Assembly (NCBI GenBank): GCA_029210325.1
Contig: JARGPU010000001.1
Location: 1,312,126 to 1,376,125 of the forward strand
Direction: 5' to 3'
Length of the DNA: 64,000 bases
DNA from: Alcanivoracaceae bacterium
GTDB taxonomy: Bacteria > Pseudomonadota > Gammaproteobacteria > Pseudomonadales > Alcanivoracaceae
This document shows positions 35,601-43,709 of this stretch, in pieces. The notes under the pieces were generated by a model that did not search any database, was not told the origin of the DNA, and saw only the letters and a program-made list of their open reading frames with translations. Each line of letters starts with the position of its first letter. Within the stretch, counting starts at the first letter, position 1. The translations under genes were made by a program, and so were the position numbers.

Positions 35601-36404
35601 TCACTCCGCCCAACTGGGCAAGCGTTTCTGTACGAATGCCATGGTGCCCTCGGCGCCTTCGGCGCTGGCCACCGCAGCGGCAAAATCCTTTGCAGCTTTA
35701 TCGAGCAGTTCTTCCAGTGGCTGTTGGCCGACACTCAGCACCAGTTGCTTGGTGATCCGATTAGCATGCGGTGCGCAGCGGCGAATCTGTTTCAGAGTGG
35801 CGCTCAGTCGGGCATCCAGCTCCGACGACGGTAACGCTTCGTGAACGATGCCAAGGCGAGCCGCTTCGGCGCCGTTAAAGCGAGCGCCAGTAAGCGCCAA
35901 TCTTCGCGCCTGAGTCAGGCCGATTCGCTGGACAACAAATGGTGCGATTTGCGCCGGGATTACACCCAGCCCGGTTTCCGGCAAGCCGAATTGGGCATCC
36001 TCTGCCGCCAGTGCCACATCAGAAATGCAGGCAAGCCCGAAACCGCCACCCAGTACCGCGCCTTCGATAACGGTAACCAGTACCTGCGGCAGTTGATTGG
36101 CCTGAGTGATCATTTCGCCGAAACGACGATTCAGCTGAAAGTAGGCATCACTATCACCTGAAGCGGCTTTCATGCGTGCGCCAGCCATGTCCTTGATATC
36201 GCCACCGGCACAGAAATGGCCGTTACTGCCGCGCAGGATCACAGCCCGAAAGTTGTCATCCATGGCAATGAAGGCGAACACGGCCATTAGCTCGTTGACC
36301 ATGGTCAGGCTCATGGCGTTGCGGGATTCCGGTCGGTTCAGCGTGACATGCAGAAACGGGCCATCTTCCCGCAGCAGCAAGGTTTCAGTGGCTGGCAGAG
36401 TCAT
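35601..36404 (-). CDS. atuE: Isohexenylglutaconyl-CoA hydratase (enoyl-CoA hydratase family)
   Basis: 267 aa. Crotonase fold with the oxyanion-hole segments SNGHFCAGGDIKDM (about 60-73) and IEGAVLGGGFGLACISDVAL, and a catalytic-type Glu in FGLPETGLGVIP. In the Atu pathway it hydrates the carboxylated product of geranyl-CoA. It lies 31 bp upstream of atuF and 5 bp after atuD in one transcription unit. The specific substrate is inferred from context. Confidence 0.86.
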   Translation of the reverse strand: MTLPATETLLLREDGPFLHVTLNRPESRNAMSLTMVNELMAVFAFIAMDDNFRAVILRGSNGHFCAGGDIKDMAGARMKAASGDSDAYFQLNRRFGEMITQANQLPQVLVTVIEGAVLGGGFGLACISDVALAAEDAQFGLPETGLGVIPAQIAPFVVQRIGLTQARRLALTGARFNGAEAARLGIVHEALPSSELDARLSATLKQIRRCAPHANRITKQLVLSVGQQPLEELLDKAAKDFAAAVASAEGAEGTMAFVQKRLPSWAE

Positions 36405-36409
36405 ATCGG

Positions 36410-37570
36410 TTATCCCTTTTTCTTGCCCGGCAGAATGTCCATGGTTTTGCAGATAATGCCGAGCATGACTTCGTCGGCACCACCACCAATGGAGCCAAGA
36501 CGGCTATCACGGTAGCCGCGGGCAATGTGGGAGTCCCACATAAAGCCTTGCCCGCCCCAGTACTGCAGGCAGCTGTCATACACTTCGCGGGTCAGGCGGC
36601 CAGCTTTGAGTTTGGTGATGGAGGCTTTTTGCATAACATCCTTGCCGTTGACGTACTCCTCGCCAGCTGAGTAGGTGAGTGCACGCAGCAATTCGACTTC
36701 AGATTGCAGTTCGGCCAAGCGAAAGTGCACCACCTGGTTGTCCAGCAGCGGCATGCCAAATGCGTGGCGCTGGCGGCAGTATTCGATGGTATCGGCGATG
36801 GCCAGGTCCATGCCGCGTAGGCTATTAGCAGCACAGAACAGCCGTTCTTCCTGAAACTGCATCATCTGCATCATAAAGCCCATGCCTTCCTGGCCGATGA
36901 GGTAACGCTGCGGCACGCGCACGTCATCGAAAAATACCTGCGCTGTATCCGAGGAACGCATTCCCAGTTTGTTGAGTGGTTCCGAGACACTGACCCCGGG
37001 GGTATTTTTGGGCACAACGATCAGCGATTTGTTCATGTGCTTTGGGCCGTCGCCGGTGTTGGCGAGTAGGCAGAAGAAATCGTTTTGGGTGGAGTTGGTG
37101 ATCCACATTTTGGTGCCGTTGATGACATAGTCATCGCCGTCCTTGCGCGCTGTAGTTTTGATATTGGCAACATCAGATCCGGCATGCGGTTCGCTCACGC
37201 CAATTGAGGCAACCATGTCGCCGGCAATGGCAGGGGCAAGGAATTCACGGCGCAGTTCGTCAGAACCAAAGCGTGCCAGTGCCGGGGTGGCCATGTCAGT
37301 CTGCACACCAATGGCCATTGGCACGCCACCGCAGCGAATGCCGCCAAACTCTTCCGATGCCACCAGGGAATAGGTGTAGTCGAGGCCCATGCCGCCATAT
37401 TCCACTGGCTTGCTGATGCCGAGCAGGCCCAAATTGCCGAGCTTCTTGAACAGCTCGTGGGCCGGGAAGGGCGGGTTGTTTTCCCACTCGTCGACGTAGG
37501 GGTTAATTTCCTTGTCAACAAAGTTACGTACGGTGCGGCGCAGTTCTTCATGTTCCTGAGTGAAAAGCAT
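36410..37570 (-). CDS. atuD: Citronellyl-CoA dehydrogenase (acyl-CoA dehydrogenase family)
   Basis: 386 aa, normal length. An FAD-dependent acyl-CoA dehydrogenase: IGVSEPHAGSDVAN and YVINGTKMWITN at the FAD site, a C-terminal core with YWGGQGFMWDSHIARGYRD, and the ending GGGADEVMLGIICK. It matches remembered P. aeruginosa AtuD closely, for example in RRTVRNFV, GVPMAIGVQTDM and LDNQVVHFRLAELQ. It forms the 2,3-double bond of citronellyl-CoA. AGGAG precedes the ATG. Confidence 0.9.
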   Translation of the reverse strand: MLFTQEHEELRRTVRNFVDKEINPYVDEWENNPPFPAHELFKKLGNLGLLGISKPVEYGGMGLDYTYSLVASEEFGGIRCGGVPMAIGVQTDMATPALARFGSDELRREFLAPAIAGDMVASIGVSEPHAGSDVANIKTTARKDGDDYVINGTKMWITNSTQNDFFCLLANTGDGPKHMNKSLIVVPKNTPGVSVSEPLNKLGMRSSDTAQVFFDDVRVPQRYLIGQEGMGFMMQMMQFQEERLFCAANSLRGMDLAIADTIEYCRQRHAFGMPLLDNQVVHFRLAELQSEVELLRALTYSAGEEYVNGKDVMQKASITKLKAGRLTREVYDSCLQYWGGQGFMWDSHIARGYRDSRLGSIGGGADEVMLGIICKTMDILPGKKKG

Positions 37571-37608
37571 CGTAATCTCCTGATGGGATTCGTAGAGGGC
37601 AATGGCGC

Positions 37609-39225
37609 TTACAGGCGCGCCACACCATAAGTATTTTGCTTAAGTGGCCGGCGCTCCGCTTCCCGACAGACGTCCAGCACCATGGCAACCACCCGCCGGG
37701 TGTCACGGGGATCAATGATGCCGTCATCCCATAGTCTGGCGGTGCCATACAGTGAGGTAGATTGGCTGTCGAGCTTCATCGCGGTGGTTTGCTGCAGCAT
37801 GTCGAGAACCTTTTCGTCCGGCTCAATACCCATGGCACGTTGTTTTGCATCGGCAACAATGCGCAGCACCATACCGGCTTGCTGGCCACCCATTACCGCC
37901 ACCCGACTATTCGGCCACGCGAAGATAAAGCGTGGGTCCAGACCCCTGCCGCACATGGCATAGTTACCGGCGCCGTAGGAGCCGCCGACGAGGATGGAAA
38001 TTTTCGGCACCCGGGCATTGGCCACGGCCTGAATCATTTTCGAACCATGTTTGATAATGCCGTTCTGTTCCGCATCGGTGCCAACAAGAAAACCGGTAGT
38101 GTTGTGAAGAAACAGCAAAGGCCGGTTACTTTGGTCGCAAAGTTGAATGAACTGGGCTGTCTTGGCAGCGCCACGGGCGGTGATTGGGCCGTTATTGCCG
38201 ATCACGCCAATAGCTTTCCCTTCAACCTTGGCCCAGCCGCACACGGTGGCTGCATCCCAGTCGTTCTTGAAGTCAAGAAATTCGGAGTCGTCGGCGATGC
38301 GAGCGATAATTTCTCGTACGTCGTATGGCTTTTTGGTGTCCGCTGGAACAATGCCGAGAAGCTCTTGCTCATCATAATGGGGGAGTTGCCACGGCTCTTG
38401 CGCATGTGTCGGCAGTTGTTCATTCCAGGGAATATTGGCCATTAGCTCGCGTGCCAGACGAATGCCATCAGCATCGCTTTCGGCAATATATTCAGCAGTA
38501 CCGGCGACGGTGGCATGCATTTCTGCTCCGCCGAGATCTTCGTCCGTGGCAATCTCTCCGGTGGCCGCTTTCAGCAGCGGCGGGCCGGCAAGGAACATCT
38601 TGGCGCGGCCTCGTACCATAATGCAGTAGTCGGAAAGGCCAGGCTGGTAGGCGCCGCCGGCGGTGGCATTGCCATGCACCACAGTGATTTGTGGAATGCC
38701 TTGTGCCGATAGTCGCGCCTGATTGGCAAAAGTGCGTGCACCCTCAACAAAAATTTCAGCGGCATAGTTCAGGTTGGCGCCGCCGGATTCTGATAAAGAT
38801 ACGATTGGCAGTTTGTTTTCTCTGGCGATTGCTTGTAGCCGCAGTGACTTGTGCAGGCCCGCAGGAGAGATCGTGCCACCCTTGATTGCTGAGTTAGAGG
38901 CCGCCACCAGGCAGCGCACGCCACTGACATAGCCAATCCCGGCGATTGAGCCGCCGCCGGCTTCGGTGCCATCCTTATCATCGTGCATCATATAGCCGGC
39001 CAGATTCATCAAGCTCAAGAATGGTGAGCCCGGGTCAAGTAAACGGGTGACCCGTTCATGGGGAAGCAATTGGCCACGCTTCTCGAATTTTGGCCGTTGG
39101 GTTTCCGCTTTAGCGACAACCTTCTTCTCGATGCTGCGGAACTCCTCCACGGCCTTCAGCATTGCCTCGCGGTTCTGGCTGAATTCCTCGCCATGGATAT
39201 CCAGGCTGGTTTCAATCGCCGGCAT
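37609..39225 (-). CDS. atuC: Geranyl-CoA carboxylase, carboxyltransferase beta subunit
   Basis: 538 aa, the length I recall for P. aeruginosa AtuC. Acyl-CoA carboxyltransferase fold, N-half with IGYVSGVRCLVAASNSAIKG and LSESGGANLNYAAEIFVEGA, C-half with IGNNGPITARGAAK and GSYGAGNYAMCGRGLDPRF. It works with AtuF to carboxylate geranyl-CoA at the methyl branch, the key step that unblocks beta-oxidation. It starts one base after the atuB stop. Confidence 0.9.
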   Translation of the reverse strand: MPAIETSLDIHGEEFSQNREAMLKAVEEFRSIEKKVVAKAETQRPKFEKRGQLLPHERVTRLLDPGSPFLSLMNLAGYMMHDDKDGTEAGGGSIAGIGYVSGVRCLVAASNSAIKGGTISPAGLHKSLRLQAIARENKLPIVSLSESGGANLNYAAEIFVEGARTFANQARLSAQGIPQITVVHGNATAGGAYQPGLSDYCIMVRGRAKMFLAGPPLLKAATGEIATDEDLGGAEMHATVAGTAEYIAESDADGIRLARELMANIPWNEQLPTHAQEPWQLPHYDEQELLGIVPADTKKPYDVREIIARIADDSEFLDFKNDWDAATVCGWAKVEGKAIGVIGNNGPITARGAAKTAQFIQLCDQSNRPLLFLHNTTGFLVGTDAEQNGIIKHGSKMIQAVANARVPKISILVGGSYGAGNYAMCGRGLDPRFIFAWPNSRVAVMGGQQAGMVLRIVADAKQRAMGIEPDEKVLDMLQQTTAMKLDSQSTSLYGTARLWDDGIIDPRDTRRVVAMVLDVCREAERRPLKQNTYGVARL

Positions 39226-39226
39226 A

Positions 39227-40096
39227 TCAGTTGTCCTTGAATAGATCGGGGGTTACGGCCCGATGAAAACCATCGAACGGCTTGCTGTTTTTGTGATCCG
39301 GCAGCGGGAAGATGGCGATGTTGCCCTGACTGGCAGCACCGTCGATACGCAGGGTGTCGCCGCTGATAAAGGCAGCTGCATCGGATAGCAGGAAAGCAAT
39401 GGCACCTGATACCTCGGCCTCTTCACCCATGCGTTTCAAGGGGACTGCCGCCCGCAGTGTCTTGATGGTTGATTTGAAACTTTCCGGATAGGTATCCATG
39501 CCGCTGGAAGCAATCCAGCCAGGAGCGACGGCGTTAACACGCACCCCGGCGCAGCCCCATTCAAAGGCGGCGGTCTGGGTAAAGTTAACCATGCCTGCCC
39601 GGGCTGCACCGGAGTGACCCATGCCCGGCATGCCACCCCACATATCAGCAACAATATTGACGATGCTGCCGCCGGTTTTGTTCATGCCCTGCATGAATAC
39701 TTCACGGGCCATAAGAAATCCGCCGGTGAGATTGGTGCGGACTACTGTTTCCCATCCCTTCTGGGAAATAAAAGCCAGCGGGGAAGGGAACTGGCCGCCA
39801 GCATTATTAACCAGACCATGAACCTCGCCCACGGATTTGAAGATCTCTCCGACAGTGGCCTTGACGCTGTCCTCCTCACGAATATCGCAGGTAAACCAGA
39901 TCGCCTTACCACCATCCTCCTGAATTTCTTGCTGCACCTTTTTCAGCTTGTCGTCATTGCGACCAATCAGAATGACCTGAGCACCGAGTGACGCCAGTTC
40001 GTGGGCGGTGCAGCGACCAATGCCACTGCCGCCACCGGTGACAATGATGTTGCGTCCAGTAAACAGGTCGGGGCGGAATACGGAGCGGTAACTCAT
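39227..40096 (-). CDS. atuB: Short-chain dehydrogenase/reductase (AtuB)
   Basis: 289 aa. Rossmann fold with the TGGGSGIG cofactor motif (about 20-27), NNAG and the downstream Ser and Lys expected for SDRs. The usual catalytic Tyr-x3-Lys is not obvious: the segment reads MGHSGAARAGMVNFTQ, with His-Ser and then Ala-Arg, as in the 2,4-dienoyl-CoA reductase-like branch. The ATG overlaps the atuA stop (ATGA). In the atu pathway it is thought to act on alcohol or CoA intermediates; the exact reaction is uncertain. Confidence 0.82.
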   Translation of the reverse strand: MSYRSVFRPDLFTGRNIIVTGGGSGIGRCTAHELASLGAQVILIGRNDDKLKKVQQEIQEDGGKAIWFTCDIREEDSVKATVGEIFKSVGEVHGLVNNAGGQFPSPLAFISQKGWETVVRTNLTGGFLMAREVFMQGMNKTGGSIVNIVADMWGGMPGMGHSGAARAGMVNFTQTAAFEWGCAGVRVNAVAPGWIASSGMDTYPESFKSTIKTLRAAVPLKRMGEEAEVSGAIAFLLSDAAAFISGDTLRIDGAASQGNIAIFPLPDHKNSKPFDGFHRAVTPDLFKDN

Positions 40097-41877
40097 CAGG
40101 CATTAACCTCTTTGGCAATCTCGGCAGAAACCGGAACAGGAAAGTCGAGTAGCTGTTGGGCAAAGGCCTTGCCCTGCGGATCAATTCGCAGCGATGCAAT
40201 GCCGCCACCCCCCAGCGCATTCTTTAGCAGGAAGTTGAGTGCATTAAACCCGGGCATGTCCCAGCGTGAAACGCTACCGGTGTCTGGATCAAGAACGTGC
40301 TGCATAAATTCAGTAATGGCCTGCTCGGTCAGGGCCGCGCGCAGGAATGGCAGGTAGTCGGCGTTGCGCGCAATGACACCAATATTGGCATGATTGCCTT
40401 TGTCGCCACTGCGCGCCCAGGCCAGCTTTACCAAAGGCACTAGCACGGAGCCGGTCATAGTCTCGCCGTTATGCAGCGACAACGCCTTGAGGTCGAGTGC
40501 CTGCCCAGTGGGCTGGGTGCTGTTCATCTTGACGCCATCAATATCCACGGTAGCCTGCACGGACTTTTTATCCACCAGTGTGGAAAATAGTCGGATGCGT
40601 GGGAAGGACTTCGGGCGGCCGCCAACTATTCCTGTCAAACCCGGCGCCATGCCGGTAGCTGCCTGGGCGATTTCCCGAGAGAAAATGTCCAGGGCCTTTT
40701 TATTGTTATGGATAGCTGCGATCTTGACGACGACCTCGCGGGTGTCAGCCCTTCTGCCCTGTGCCCCATAGGTGGTTTCGGTGCCAAGTAGCTCAACCGA
40801 AGTATCGCGAAAATCTTCCATGCCGGTAGTGGTGAAAATACCGCGCACTTTTTTCAGGATGCTGTCTGCAACGCGCTGCCCCTTGGCTGCCGCATCAATG
40901 CCGCCAATCATGAACGAAGCGGTGATCTTATGGCCATCCGGCCAGGTGGCGGAAACCTTGTATTTATCTGTTGGGGGCAGGCCGTGGGCGCCGCTGACCC
41001 GCACCTGATGCTCACCCACCTGCTCCAGTGTTACTCCAGTAAAGTCGCACACCACGTCAGGGAGAATGTAGGCGCGAGGGTCGCCGATTTCATAAACGAT
41101 CTGCTCCGCTACAGTGGCGCAGCTGACCAGACCACCAGTGTTGGCTGGCTTAGTCACAATGAAGCTGCCGTCGGCGAAGCATTCGGCGATGGGAAAGCCC
41201 ATGTTGTGGTAGTCGGGGACGTCCTGCCAGTCTGTGAAGTTACCGCCGGTGCACTGGGCGCCGCATTCGATCACATGCCCCGCCAGAGAGCCCTGAGCCA
41301 GCTTGTCGTAGTCATCCAGCGACCAGTTAAACTCGTGTAGCAGGGGGCCGAGCACCAGTGCCGAGTCGGCAATACGCCCGGTTAGAACAATGTCAGCTCC
41401 GGCGGCCAGAGCAGCGCGGATCGGCTCGGCGCCCAGATAGGCGTTCATGGTCACCGTGAAGGGAGGGAGTGTTGCGCCGCTGTCCATTTCAGTGACGGTG
41501 GCAAACTCCTGACGACGCGGATTAAGGTCATCGCCTTCTATCAGGGCAATTTTCATTTCCACGCCGGCGGCGGCGAACACATCTTCCAGCGCCTTGCGAC
41601 AGGCTTGCGGATTAACCCCACCCGCGTTGCTGATTACCTTGATGCCTTTGCTTTTGATATCTTTGGCCAGCGGCGCCATCACTTGGCTGACAAAGTCGTG
41701 GGCATAGCCCTGGTTGGGGTCCTTCATTCGGGCCCCGGCCATGATCGACAGGGTTACTTCAGCCAGATAATCAAATACCAGGTAGTCAATTTCGGCCTCA
41801 CGGACCAGCTGGAAAGCGGCGGTATTGGTGTCGCCCCAAAAGCCGGCGGCGCAGCCGATACGGATTGGAGAAGTCAT
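40096..41877 (-). CDS. atuA: DUF1446-family protein AtuA
   Basis: 593 aa, the first gene of the atu operon. It begins [20 protein letters not shown] and includes [20 protein letters not shown], both typical of DUF1446/AtuA proteins. The C-terminal part contains [20 protein letters not shown], typical of the family's second domain. P. aeruginosa atuA is needed for growth on citronellol, but as far as I know its reaction has not been settled. A GGGAGA site precedes the ATG. It diverges from the TetR gene, with an operator-like palindrome between them. Confidence 0.88.
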   Translation of the reverse strand: MTSPIRIGCAAGFWGDTNTAAFQLVREAEIDYLVFDYLAEVTLSIMAGARMKDPNQGYAHDFVSQVMAPLAKDIKSKGIKVISNAGGVNPQACRKALEDVFAAAGVEMKIALIEGDDLNPRRQEFATVTEMDSGATLPPFTVTMNAYLGAEPIRAALAAGADIVLTGRIADSALVLGPLLHEFNWSLDDYDKLAQGSLAGHVIECGAQCTGGNFTDWQDVPDYHNMGFPIAECFADGSFIVTKPANTGGLVSCATVAEQIVYEIGDPRAYILPDVVCDFTGVTLEQVGEHQVRVSGAHGLPPTDKYKVSATWPDGHKITASFMIGGIDAAAKGQRVADSILKKVRGIFTTTGMEDFRDTSVELLGTETTYGAQGRRADTREVVVKIAAIHNNKKALDIFSREIAQAATGMAPGLTGIVGGRPKSFPRIRLFSTLVDKKSVQATVDIDGVKMNSTQPTGQALDLKALSLHNGETMTGSVLVPLVKLAWARSGDKGNHANIGVIARNADYLPFLRAALTEQAITEFMQHVLDPDTGSVSRWDMPGFNALNFLLKNALGGGGIASLRIDPQGKAFAQQLLDFPVPVSAEIAKEVNA

Positions 41878-41952
41878 TTTGTCTCCCTGTATTGGGCGGA
41901 GCGGGCGTAGTTGCCCGCCTTTTCAGATGTGACTGACAGATCTGGCTAAACT

Positions 41953-42000
41953 ACCAAGCAAGCGCTTGGTCTGTAAAGTCTCAGGTGATAAGGTGGTCAA
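41953..42000 (-). promoter_or_regulatory. atuA promoter with operator-like palindrome at the start point
   Basis: On the minus strand TTGACC (-35, 5/6) and TTTACA (-10, 3/6) are 17 bp apart (41972-42000). Directly after the -10, at 41953-41970, lies ACCAAGC-AAGC-GCTTGGT, a perfect 7-bp inverted repeat that would cover the transcription start, the usual place for a TetR-family repressor. Confidence 0.55.
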
Positions 42001-42010
42001 AAAGGGCCGC

Positions 42011-42038
42011 TTGCATGGTGGGCTTGGGCCACCATAAT
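42011..42038 (+). promoter_or_regulatory. atuR promoter with internal dyad
   Basis: TTGCAT and CATAAT (5/6) are spaced 16 bp. The dyad ATGGTGG-N7-CCACCAT at 42015-42035 lies between them. Its sequence differs from the atuA operator palindrome, so it may bind another factor or only form a hairpin. Confidence 0.4.
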
Positions 42039-42064
42039 GGCGGGCGTAATTCAGAGGGGTACTC

Positions 42065-42661
42065 ATGGGGCAGCTACAAACCATTGTCAACGGCATGGAC
42101 GACTCGCCGCGCGGCAAGTTGCTGAGCGCAGCGGCGCGGCTGTTCCGTGATCAGGGCTTTGATCGCACTACAGTACGGGATATTGCCAGGGAGGTGGGTA
42201 TTCAGAGCGGTAGCCTGTTCCATCACTTCCCGACCAAGGAAGACATTCTATTTACCGTGATGGTTGAGGTTATCCGCTTTAACACCCTGCGCCTGCAGCA
42301 GGCACTGGCAGGCAAGTCCGATCCTGTGGAGAGATTGCGCGCCCTGATTCGCGCAGAGCTGCAAACCATTATTGGTGATACCCGCGAAGCCATGAGCGTG
42401 CTGGTATATGAATGGCGTTGCTTGACCCCTGAGCACCAGCGCGAAGCTCTGGCGCTGCGTGATGTCTATGAGCAACTGTGGATGGACGAGCTTGAGGAGC
42501 TGCGCAGCATGGGGCGGCTGAGTGCGGATGCCTTTATCACTCGGCGCTTGATTACCGGCATGACCAGTTGGAGCAGCAATTGGTTTGATGCCCACGGTAG
42601 TCTGACCATTGACCAACTTACCGATATCATCCTCGACCGGGTCATTGGAGAGCAGCGCTGA
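42065..42661 (+). CDS. atuR: TetR-family regulator, probable repressor of the atu operon
   Basis: 198 aa. N-terminal helix-turn-helix at about 20-66 (TTVRDIAREVGIQSGSLFHHF), followed by a helical ligand domain. It is divergent from atuA, as atuR is in P. aeruginosa, where AtuR represses the operon until a pathway metabolite is present. Two inverted repeats lie in the shared 187-bp region. An ATG 30 bp downstream is an alternative start. The ligand is inferred, not shown. Confidence 0.82.
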   Translation: MGQLQTIVNGMDDSPRGKLLSAAARLFRDQGFDRTTVRDIAREVGIQSGSLFHHFPTKEDILFTVMVEVIRFNTLRLQQALAGKSDPVERLRALIRAELQTIIGDTREAMSVLVYEWRCLTPEHQREALALRDVYEQLWMDELEELRSMGRLSADAFITRRLITGMTSWSSNWFDAHGSLTIDQLTDIILDRVIGEQR

Positions 42662-42679
42662 GATGCAGTGGGGGACAGC

Positions 42680-42880
42680 ATGATCGGTAACCGCTACAGC
42701 CATGGCGTAAAGGGTCATACCATCCTCGAGCAAGGGGATATCAACCGCCAGACCCTTGAGCTTGAGGTGACGCTCTGGCTGGTTTGCCGCCCTGATGGTA
42801 CGGAGTTCGGCGGCTATGCCACGCTGGCACAGGCGCAGCACGCTATTGAGCAGCTGGAAAGCGGCGACAGCGCTGCCTGA
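42680..42880 (+). CDS. Small hypothetical protein after atuR
   Basis: 66 aa from the ATG at 42680, with GGGGG 5 nt upstream; a GTG 12 nt further up is less likely. No signal peptide or membrane helix; the sequence starts IGNRYSHGVKGHTI and is otherwise unrecognised. It begins 18 bp after the TetR stop on the same strand and is probably co-transcribed. Confidence 0.55.
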   Translation: MIGNRYSHGVKGHTILEQGDINRQTLELEVTLWLVCRPDGTEFGGYATLAQAQHAIEQLESGDSAA

Positions 42881-43008
42881 GGCGTACTCGCCATCATGCC
42901 GCTTCGCGTGTGTCTGGTGGATTTCTGAGCAAACAGTTCATCGGTCTGAAAAAATCCTTCATCTTCGATTGACAGGCGGAGCGAAAACCCTAGAATGGCG
43001 GCCTCTTC

Positions 43009-43084
43009 GGGTGGTTAGCTCAGCTGGGAGAGCATCTGCCTTACAAGCAGAGGGTCGGCGGTTCGATCCCGTCACCACCCACCA
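43009..43084 (+). tRNA. tRNA-Val (anticodon TAC)
   Basis: 76 nt with encoded CCA. Acceptor GGGTGGT pairs with ACCACCC, and the anticodon arm CTGCCTTACAAGCAG gives TAC. Confidence 0.97.
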
Positions 43085-43092
43085 GTTTGCGC

Positions 43093-43169
43093 GGAGCGGT
43101 AGTTCAGTCGGTTAGAATACCGGCCTGTCACGCCGGGGGTCGCGGGTTCGAGTCCCGTCCGCTCCGCCA
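43093..43169 (+). tRNA. tRNA-Asp (anticodon GTC)
   Basis: 77 nt with encoded CCA. Acceptor GGAGCGG pairs with CCGCTCC, and the anticodon loop CTGTCAC gives GTC. It lies 8 bp after tRNA-Val and is co-transcribed with it. Confidence 0.97.
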
Positions 43170-43213
43170 TTTACAAAACACCAGCCCCTGAACTCTGGTG
43201 TAATTAAACGGTC

Positions 43214-43250
43214 ACAGGCCGGTGATGCAATGCATCACCGGCCTGTTTCT
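43214..43250 (+). terminator. Terminator of the tRNA-Val/tRNA-Asp transcript
   Basis: ACAGGCCGGTGATGC-AAT-GCATCACCGGCCTGT, a perfect 15-bp stem followed by TTCTTT. Confidence 0.85.
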
Positions 43251-43296
43251 TTATGGGCCGGTGGAAACCTTAAACCAGTCCATTAAGGAGAGACCT

Positions 43297-43401
43297 ATGG
43301 ATGAAGTAGTAGAAGAACGACTCGACGAGCGCTTGACCGAGCTGTGCTGCGAAGAGTTTTGCGATGACGATATGGACGCGGATGACGGCTTCGAGCTGTA
43401 A
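43297..43401 (+). CDS. Possible 34-aa acidic microprotein
   Basis: An ATG at 43297 is preceded by an excellent AAGGAG site 5 nt upstream. The 34 codons give MDEVVEERLDERLTELCC followed by an acidic tail ending in GFEL, with three cysteines (two adjacent) and about 18 Asp/Glu. There is no signal peptide. It begins 47 bp after the tRNA terminator and ends in open sequence. I do not recognise it. The strong ribosome site and biased composition favour a real gene, but chance cannot be excluded at this length. Confidence 0.5.
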   Translation: MDEVVEERLDERLTELCCEEFCDDDMDADDGFEL

Positions 43402-43709
43402 TCTGCGTTCCTCTTCCCTCCACCTTTCCCTTCCGATTCTTTCTGACTGCCCGCCAAGCTCATCCCGCTGAACAATCCAGTCATTGAGACAAACCCTGCC
43501 GGCTCCTCCATGTCAGGACAGCAACGTTATCCGCATCTTTTCAAGCCCGGCATACGTGCACAGGTTGAGCCATCGCCCGGCCTCATTTGTTAGATGTGCT
43601 TATTCTGTTGTTCACGTCCGCTCGCCATCTGTTATACCCTGACTATAATCGGCACCAAACTGACGCACATTGTCAGTGTTCTATCCCATCATATTAAAAA
43701 GGACAAGGT
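43402..43709. other. Intergenic region before the coiled-coil protein
   Basis: About 310 bp without a convincing gene. It starts with a pyrimidine-rich tract on the plus strand. A perfect TATAAT hexamer at 43644-43649, 61 bp before the next ATG, is a likely -10, but no good -35 is placed 16-18 bp before it. An 86-aa frame on the minus strand is Ser/Lys-rich and mirrors the acidic ORF. Confidence 0.5.

Noticed and set aside
43251..43511. An 86-aa minus-strand frame between tRNA-Asp and the coiled-coil gene.
   Set aside because: Its Ser/Lys-rich sequence is the complement of the acidic microprotein and of a pyrimidine-rich tract, and no ribosome site precedes it.
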